The position numbers and the translations under genes were made by a program. Below, one piece after another: positions 12,172 to 16,919 of a DNA stretch of 16,919 bases. The stretch's first letter is position 1; each line of letters begins with the position of its first letter. Under the pieces are notes generated by a model. That model was given only the letters and a program-made list of their open reading frames with translations. It was not told the DNA's origin and did no database searches. Origin of the DNA: CAYYYG01 sp964476135 (GTDB taxonomy: Bacteria > Patescibacteriota > Microgenomatia > UBA1406 > GWC2-37-13); the NCBI GenBank assembly GCA_964476135.1, contig CAYYYG010000027.1, positions 1 to 16,919 of the forward strand. The letters run 5' to 3'.

Positions 12172-14417
12172 AGATTAATCACATCGCCTTCTTTGGCTTT
12201 ACCTTCGAATATCATTCTTGCTATTTTATCTTCGATTTCTTGTCTTAATATTCTCTCCATATCACGCGCTCCAAATGCAGGGTCATAAGATTTTTCAGTA
12301 AGATTTTTTAATGTTGATTCCGACACGACCACCTTTATTTTATGGATTGTAAATATCTGTTCTATGACGCTGTCTAGAAATTTATGAGCAACCGACACAA
12401 TCGCTTGATCCCTGAGCGGGCTATACGCCACAACACCATCGAATCTGTTGAGGAACTCTGGTGTAAAAATGTGTTTTTCTATAAGGTGATGAATAAGTTT
12501 CTGTGAAAATACTCCCGCCGAGCCATAGTTATTATTAGCTGAAAGCTGTTCGTAAATATAGTCGGATCCGGCATTACTTGTTGCGACAATTACCAGGTTT
12601 TTACAATCAACCCTTTTACCTGTGCCATCGGTGAAGTATCCTTCGTCGAGTAGGGTCAGGAATATATTCAGCAAATCTTGTTCCGCTTTTTCGATTTCAT
12701 CCAGTAAAAGAACACCATACGGATGTTCACGCACGGCCTGCGTAAGCAAACCCGGATTTGCAGTTTCCATCGAGCCGACAAGTTCTGGAATTGAGAATTT
12801 AGTTTGATATGCCGACATATCGAAGCGGATCATGTTCGCCTGTGATTCGAAAAAAACTTCCGCAATCGCTTTTGCGGTTTCGGTTTTTCCGACACCGGTC
12901 GGTCCGAGAAAAAGGAAAGTGGCTAGAGGTTTTTTTCGCTTGCCGATTAGAAGAAAAGATCGTCTTAAAGCGGAGGCTATTTCGTCTATTGCTTCATGCT
13001 GAGAAACTATCCGAGAGCGCAGGAGCTGCTCGATTTTAAGAAGTTTGTCTTTCAGATTTGCCGTAAGCTGTGTCGGAACATGTGTTTTTTCTGTTATGGT
13101 AATATCGACAGCATCGGGAAATACAACGTTTTTGTTTAGTGTTTGGGTCGTGTAGACGCAGGCATTATCAAGTGCCTGAGTAGCTTTTTCCGGGAAAGGC
13201 ATCGATGTAACGAAAAAATCACTTTTATCGACTGCCTGTTTCACCGTTTCATAAGGTATGAATACATGGAATCTTTGTTCAAATTGTATTGCTGTATCGA
13301 GTAGAATGAGAAGCGCTTCATCACGGTTGACTTCGTTTATGTCAACTCGTGAGAATACGCGGTTAATTTTTTCATTCGGACGGATGTATTTTTCATACAA
13401 GTATGCCGAGGTGACTCCAATTATTTGTATCGAAGCTTTAGCGAACCGCTCAAAAGGTATTGTCATATCTACCCTGTCTTCACCTGAGGACACGTATTTG
13501 TCGAAGTTATCGATTATTAGAATTACATTTTTGGCTTGAGCCGCTTCAGCAATCAGTTCTTCAAGAAATTCTTCCCGCTGATTATGGTCGAGGGCTTGAG
13601 TAAGTATTTTTTCCATGCTGACTCGAAGCACGCGGCGGTACATGAGGAGCGGATTGGTTTTTCCTTCGTAGATTCTTTTGGCGAGCGCATCAATTACAGT
13701 GTGGCGACCGACTCCGTCTTCTCCTACTAAAAGCACATTCGCTTCCTCGCTTTTTGACAATATCCTTTCGATTTGGTCGATTTCTTTGCTTCGACCGACT
13801 ATGTGTTTTATACCGTTCTGGTAGGCGCCATTAGTAAGCTCCATCGTGTATTCGTCCAATGTCGGAGTGTAGCCCATCGCCCAGTCACGGGCAAGCGGTG
13901 GATTAGCCATAAGGTTTTCCATCTTCCACCACTGCTTATTGGCGAAATATTGTTCATATAGTCTTTCAAACCATATTTCAACTTCCTGAAAATTATCTTG
14001 ATTGAGCATGTGTTTTGCGATAAATTTATCCTTGAGGTCGACTTTTTTTTCTTCCGGAGATTTTTCGGAAGCCTTCATAAGAAATATGAATGGTAGCAGC
14101 GCGAAATACGTGATAAAAATTATCGGCAGTGCGAGAACGTACATTACCATGGTCCCCAAAAATGCGGTAATTATGGCTGATCTCATTATGAATCCCATTG
14201 TTCTTGAGACGACATTGAATCCGAGCCTGTTGAACCATTCCTGAAACGAAAACCCTCTTCCGGTTTTTGGCTGCGTTAAATTTTTCCATGGCTGAAAAAG
14301 TGTTTTAAGAAGTTGTTTTACAGAAAAAAAATAAGGAAGAAACATGCCTACATTAAGCAGTGCCTCGTTGAACTCGGCGAATGAGTCGTGAAAAAAACTG
14401 GATGGTTTTTTGTCCAT
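12168..14417 (-). CDS. Membrane-anchored ClpC-like double AAA+ ATPase with degenerate first ATPase site
   Basis: A 749-residue Clp-type protein unfoldase. In place of the usual Clp N-domain, residues 1-200 hold amphipathic and hydrophobic sequence with a probable TM hairpin at about 78-114, placing the AAA+ part in the cytosol at the membrane. AAA+ domain 1 (about 205-440) has a degenerate Walker A, GEDGVGRH at 232-239 (Lys to Arg, next Thr to His), and Walker B IIDN at 301-304, where the catalytic Glu is Asn. Domain 2 is intact: Walker A GPTGVGKT at 505-512, Walker B LLLDEI at 570-575, sensor-1 N615, FLNRFD with R658, and sensor-2 GAR at 716-718. No long M-domain coiled coil and no clear ClpP-binding loop are visible. 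It probably unfolds or remodels membrane-proximal proteins using domain 2 only. Confidence 0.85.
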   Translation of the reverse strand: MDKKPSSFFHDSFAEFNEALLNVGMFLPYFFSVKQLLKTLFQPWKNLTQPKTGRGFSFQEWFNRLGFNVVSRTMGFIMRSAIITAFLGTMVMYVLALPIIFITYFALLPFIFLMKASEKSPEEKKVDLKDKFIAKHMLNQDNFQEVEIWFERLYEQYFANKQWWKMENLMANPPLARDWAMGYTPTLDEYTMELTNGAYQNGIKHIVGRSKEIDQIERILSKSEEANVLLVGEDGVGRHTVIDALAKRIYEGKTNPLLMYRRVLRVSMEKILTQALDHNQREEFLEELIAEAAQAKNVILIIDNFDKYVSSGEDRVDMTIPFERFAKASIQIIGVTSAYLYEKYIRPNEKINRVFSRVDINEVNRDEALLILLDTAIQFEQRFHVFIPYETVKQAVDKSDFFVTSMPFPEKATQALDNACVYTTQTLNKNVVFPDAVDITITEKTHVPTQLTANLKDKLLKIEQLLRSRIVSQHEAIDEIASALRRSFLLIGKRKKPLATFLFLGPTGVGKTETAKAIAEVFFESQANMIRFDMSAYQTKFSIPELVGSMETANPGLLTQAVREHPYGVLLLDEIEKAEQDLLNIFLTLLDEGYFTDGTGKRVDCKNLVIVATSNAGSDYIYEQLSANNNYGSAGVFSQKLIHHLIEKHIFTPEFLNRFDGVVAYSPLRDQAIVSVAHKFLDSVIEQIFTIHKIKVVVSESTLKNLTEKSYDPAFGARDMERILRQEIEDKIARMIFEGKAKEGDVINL

Positions 14418-14423
14418 TAATCT

Positions 14424-14429
14424 ATTATA
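14424..14429 (-). promoter_or_regulatory. -10 element of the ClpC-like gene, predicted leaderless
   Basis: A perfect TATAAT on the minus strand is followed by six bases (AGATTA) and the ATG at 14417. No clear -35. It has the same six-base geometry as the promoters at 4168 and 11527. Confidence 0.45.
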
Positions 14430-14473
14430 CCCACCTCTACATAAATTGCTACGGGCATAGTCCTTATATAAAA

Positions 14474-15148
14474 TTAATTTAAGACCGCGCTAGATGTTGC
14501 CGCGGTCGTGGGTGTTGCTGTTGGCGTCGGGGTTTCGTTTGGGTTCTTATATATAATAGTACGGATAAGCGTTGTTTCATCGTTTGACACAGCGCTCCTA
14601 ACTTTCAGTTCGAATTTTTTTTCACCGCTTGCGGCATTTATAAGACAGATGTCGCTATCAACGAAATCCGACCATGATCCCCCGTTGATCCGGTAGCTCC
14701 AAGTGACTGGACAATAACTTTGATCCTCATATTGTATGTCGAAACATAACGGATCGGTGCTAACAGTTTGGTTTTCGATAGGTCTCTCAATCGCAACCGG
14801 CCCGACTTTTTTCTTGCATGCGGTTTGACTTAAAGTTGGAATCTGCGTGGGAGATTGGTCTGCGGCTGGTGATGGAGACGCTGAAATTATTGGACGAGGT
14901 GATGTTTCGATTGCCGATGTCGGATATTCTTTTTTAAGGCTGATAGTTGGTTCGGGAATTTCGGTGTATACTGGCGTTGGCGTCGGGGTTGGATCGGTTT
15001 TTTTAGCATTCTGCATGTTCGAGATGTTCGTTAAGATTACCGTCAAGAGAATGGGTACTGTGAGAACAGCGGTAAAAAAATCCAGGTATCTTTTTTTATC
15101 CGGAAGTTGTCTGATAATATTTTTTGTCTTTTCCGCAATTTTGTTCAT
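14474..15148 (-). CDS. Membrane-anchored Pro/Thr-rich surface protein with a C-terminal Ig/Fn3-like domain
   Basis: A 224-residue protein. The N-terminus is cytosolic and basic, and residues about 24-44 form one TM helix (DFFTAVLTVPILLTVILTNI). Next comes a low-complexity Pro/Thr/Ser linker (about 52-108: PTPTPTPVYTEIPEPT and SPSPAADQSPTQIPT). A compact Cys-containing domain covers about 110-200, with strands such as CFDIQYEDQ and TWSYRINGGSWSDF, DSDICLI and FELKVRSAV. That pattern resembles Ig/Fn3-like modules with a bound Trp-rich face. A second Pro/Thr tail (PTPTATPTTAATSS) ends the protein. Four Cys residues (near 112, 135, 144, 169) could form disulphides outside the cell. No catalytic motif is seen. 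It is divergent from the pectate-lyase-like gene. The function is unknown; scaffold or stalk display is plausible. Confidence 0.7.
   Translation of the reverse strand: MNKIAEKTKNIIRQLPDKKRYLDFFTAVLTVPILLTVILTNISNMQNAKKTDPTPTPTPVYTEIPEPTISLKKEYPTSAIETSPRPIISASPSPAADQSPTQIPTLSQTACKKKVGPVAIERPIENQTVSTDPLCFDIQYEDQSYCPVTWSYRINGGSWSDFVDSDICLINAASGEKKFELKVRSAVSNDETTLIRTIIYKNPNETPTPTATPTTAATSSAVLN
14483..14507 (-). terminator. Possible intrinsic terminator at the end of the Pro/Thr-rich gene
   Basis: A perfect 7-bp GC-rich inverted repeat, GACCGCG and CGCGGTC, is separated by 11 bases. It lies at the very end of the coding region, and on the minus strand it is followed by the AT-rich tail TTAAATTAATTTTA. 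The tail is not a clean T run, so the case is moderate. Confidence 0.35.
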
Positions 15149-15156
15149 GCTCGAAT

Positions 15157-15162
15157 ATTTTA
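15157..15162 (-). promoter_or_regulatory. Possible -10 of the Pro/Thr-rich protein gene
   Basis: TAAAAT on the minus strand lies eight bases before the ATG at 15148, again predicting an almost leaderless transcript. A weak -35 (TTGTAG, 18-base spacing) is at 15181-15186. Confidence 0.3.
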
Positions 15163-15209
15163 ACTAATGATACGCCATTCCTACAACTTCAATTGTATAC
15201 AAGTATGTT

Positions 15210-16919
15210 ATGATAAAGATCATAACAACACATAAGCACATACTCTTCGGAAAGGGCTCAGTCGAAAATATTTATAGACCACTTTTGAAGTGTGTGGTAA
15301 TCTTGGTTTGTATTATTTCTCCGCTTATGTTGTCTTCATCTGTTTTGGCAGTTCCTGCATTCCCCGGAGCAGAGGGGTTTGGTGCTGACACGCCGGGCGG
15401 TCGCGGAGGCAGAATAATCGAAGTTACGAATCTTAATGATTCTGGTCTGGGCAGTTTCAGACAAGCGCTTACAACTACCGAGCCGAGAATTATTGTTTTT
15501 CGTGTCGGCGGAACTATACAGTTACTCAATGCGATTAATCTCGATGCATCACATTCATATTTAACCATAGCCGGTCAAACTGCTCCGGGTGGTGGGATTG
15601 CGCTTAGAGCGCCTGAAGCGTTCGGCACGATATTAAAATTTAACGGTACACACGATATCGTTATACGTTATATGCGTTTCCGTTCGGGAGCACTAGCTGA
15701 TACCTCCAAGGCTGCCGGTCGTGAAGCATTCAGTACTATAACAGATGGAATCAAAAATTCAATCATTGACCATAATTCTTTTTCATGGGGCGTTGATGAA
15801 ACTGTAGGCTTTGCGGGCGATGTTAGAAATATTACGATTTCCTGGAATATAATATCGGAAGGATTGCATTGTGCTGGTCATTTGGATGGATGTCATTCGA
15901 ACGGGCTTCTACTTTCCGGAAAAGATGGCGTGGTAAAAAACAGCGGAAACATAAGTTTGCATCATAATCTTTTCGCACACAATTGGCGTAGAAACCCGAG
16001 AAATTCCAGCGCCGGACTTATGGATGCGGTTAATAACGTTGTCTATAATTACAACTGGGCGATGCATTTTCAAGACGAATTGACGGCAGCGACTGAGGGC
16101 AACGCTCCTCCGATTCCAAATAATATTGTCAAAAATTATTTTAAGGCGGGACAAAATGGCGGTAATGGATCGGGAGACTGGGAAGTGCAAGCCCAGTTTT
16201 TTCCGGGCGGGAAAGGTTTCAGTATTTACCTTATGGATAATATCGGACCGCATCGACAGTCAAACACCGAGCCACAGGATAAAGTTCTTCCCACAGCTCT
16301 TAAGCAGTATTTGGTTGGCAACCGGCACTCTGCCCCGGCTATAACAGAAACCTCGGCTCAACAGGCATATATCAATGTCCTTAATAGCGCTGGAGCTTTA
16401 CTCCCTGTTCGTGACAGTGTCGACGTCAGAATTGTTAACGATGTTAGTAATGGAACCGGCAGTTGGATCGATAATGAGTCGCAAGTGGGCGGATTTCCTA
16501 GACTCGATAGTGGAATACCTTATACCGATATTGATCATGATGGAATGGAGGATTCTTGGGAAACCGAACATTTCGGTACACTTGAGCGGGGTTCGTCATC
16601 TAGCTCTGCATCGGACTATGATAGTGACGGTTATACAGATTTGGAAGAATTTCTAAACAGTTCAAATCCAAGCGACGGCATGACCACATCGCTGACACCA
16701 TCTCCTACAGGTATTAACGTCTGCGTATTGAAAGCCTCAGGTGACGCGGATTGTAATGGTAAAAGAGATCTTGCCGATTTTGAAATCTGGCGGCGAGAGT
16801 ATTTGGATGGTTGTGATCAGTCGATATTAAGCAAGTGTGGACCCGACGATGATAACGATGGGCAAGCTATTGATGCCAATTTTGATTATGTTGCCAATAA
16901 CTACGTTAGTTTGAGTGAT
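15210..16919 (+). CDS. Secreted pectate-lyase-like enzyme with Ca-binding repeats and dockerin-like C-terminus (cut by window edge)
   Basis: An open frame of 570 codons from ATG 15210 to the window edge, with no stop seen. A signal peptide with a long basic N-region spans about 1-47, with cleavage after SSSVLA. The lyase domain (about 48-430) is a right-handed beta-helix of the PL1 pectate lyase type: FPGAEGFGADTPGGRGG, GSFRQAL, ITIAGQTAPGGG-like segment at 119-129, IIDHNSFSWGVDE at 185-197, and HHNLFAHNWRRNPR at 251-264 with the Arg-rich catalytic region. Two DxDxDGxxD-like loops follow (DIDHDGMEDSWE near 440, DYDSDGYTDLEE near 469), then a TSLTPSPTG linker. The end is a dockerin-like pair: D512-x-D514-x-N516-G...D523 with WRREY, and D546-x-D548-x-D550-G...N557 with DYVANNY. 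It is divergent from the Pro/Thr-rich anchor. A possible -10 TATACA lies at 15196-15201. Confidence 0.85.
   Translation, partial: MIKIITTHKHILFGKGSVENIYRPLLKCVVILVCIISPLMLSSSVLAVPAFPGAEGFGADTPGGRGGRIIEVTNLNDSGLGSFRQALTTTEPRIIVFRVGGTIQLLNAINLDASHSYLTIAGQTAPGGGIALRAPEAFGTILKFNGTHDIVIRYMRFRSGALADTSKAAGREAFSTITDGIKNSIIDHNSFSWGVDETVGFAGDVRNITISWNIISEGLHCAGHLDGCHSNGLLLSGKDGVVKNSGNISLHHNLFAHNWRRNPRNSSAGLMDAVNNVVYNYNWAMHFQDELTAATEGNAPPIPNNIVKNYFKAGQNGGNGSGDWEVQAQFFPGGKGFSIYLMDNIGPHRQSNTEPQDKVLPTALKQYLVGNRHSAPAITETSAQQAYINVLNSAGALLPVRDSVDVRIVNDVSNGTGSWIDNESQVGGFPRLDSGIPYTDIDHDGMEDSWETEHFGTLERGSSSSSASDYDSDGYTDLEEFLNSSNPSDGMTTSLTPSPTGINVCVLKASGDADCNGKRDLADFEIWRREYLDGCDQSILSKCGPDDDNDGQAIDANFDYVANNYVSLSD

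Noticed and set aside
14847..15167. Plus-strand frame with Gly-Val repeats (GVGVGVG)
   Set aside because: It is the complement of the Pro/Thr repeat codons of the minus-strand surface protein.
15272..15568. Minus-strand frame of 98 codons, and others at 15909-16253, 16126-16344 and 16375-16656
   Set aside because: All lie inside the lyase reading frame, which has a signal peptide and clear family motifs throughout.

Overview
This window looks like a chromosomal segment of a Candidate Phyla Radiation (Patescibacteria) bacterium. I would guess the Microgenomates side of the radiation, but that is inference. The signs are AT-rich packed genes, several core genes that are short for their family (EF-Ts of 152 residues, DnaX of 347, YbeY of 116), a ribosomal-protein cluster stripped of its usual lipid and isoprenoid genes, almost no Shine-Dalgarno sequences, and several secreted proteins with TM anchors and Pro/Thr-rich linkers. 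Twenty protein-coding genes are supported, two of them cut by the window edges. There is no rRNA, tRNA, CRISPR array or insertion sequence that I can see, and no gene-free stretch over 300 bases.

Region 1 (1-383): the start of a secreted protein with a carbohydrate-binding-like beta-sandwich, reading leftward off the window. Region 2 (437-3269, minus): an information-processing operon in the order rpsU (bS21), a truncated ybeY, dnaX, ybaB/ebfC, prs. A promoter of the TTGCAA-17-TAAAAT type lies upstream of rpsU. Region 3 (3325-4161, minus): a DHH-type phosphoesterase-like gene with its own promoter inside the proS stop codon. Region 4 (4174-9488, minus): rpsB, tsf, frr, rseP, an NMP-kinase-like gene, proS. 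This keeps the common bacterial order, but pyrH, dxr, uppS and cdsA are absent from their usual places.

Region 5 (9536-11474, minus): galU with a small secreted cohesin-like protein, and a separately transcribed membrane-anchored Ig-like protein. Region 6 (11542-14417): a HAD phosphatase on the plus strand converges on a large membrane-anchored ClpC-like double AAA+ protein whose first ATPase site is degenerate. Region 7 (14474-16919): a membrane-anchored Pro/Thr-rich protein is divergent from a secreted pectate-lyase-like enzyme. That enzyme carries Ca-binding repeats and a dockerin-like C-terminus, and it runs off the right edge.

Two themes stand out. First, the surface proteins: a dockerin-like module on a polysaccharide lyase, a cohesin-like secreted protein 5 kb away, a carbohydrate-binding-like protein at the left edge and anchored Ig-like proteins. 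These could form a small exported polysaccharide-degrading or polysaccharide-binding apparatus. Second, gene expression: several genes have a sigma70-type -10 hexamer six to eight bases before the ATG, which predicts leaderless mRNAs. The one gene with a convincing Shine-Dalgarno-like tract is rpsU.
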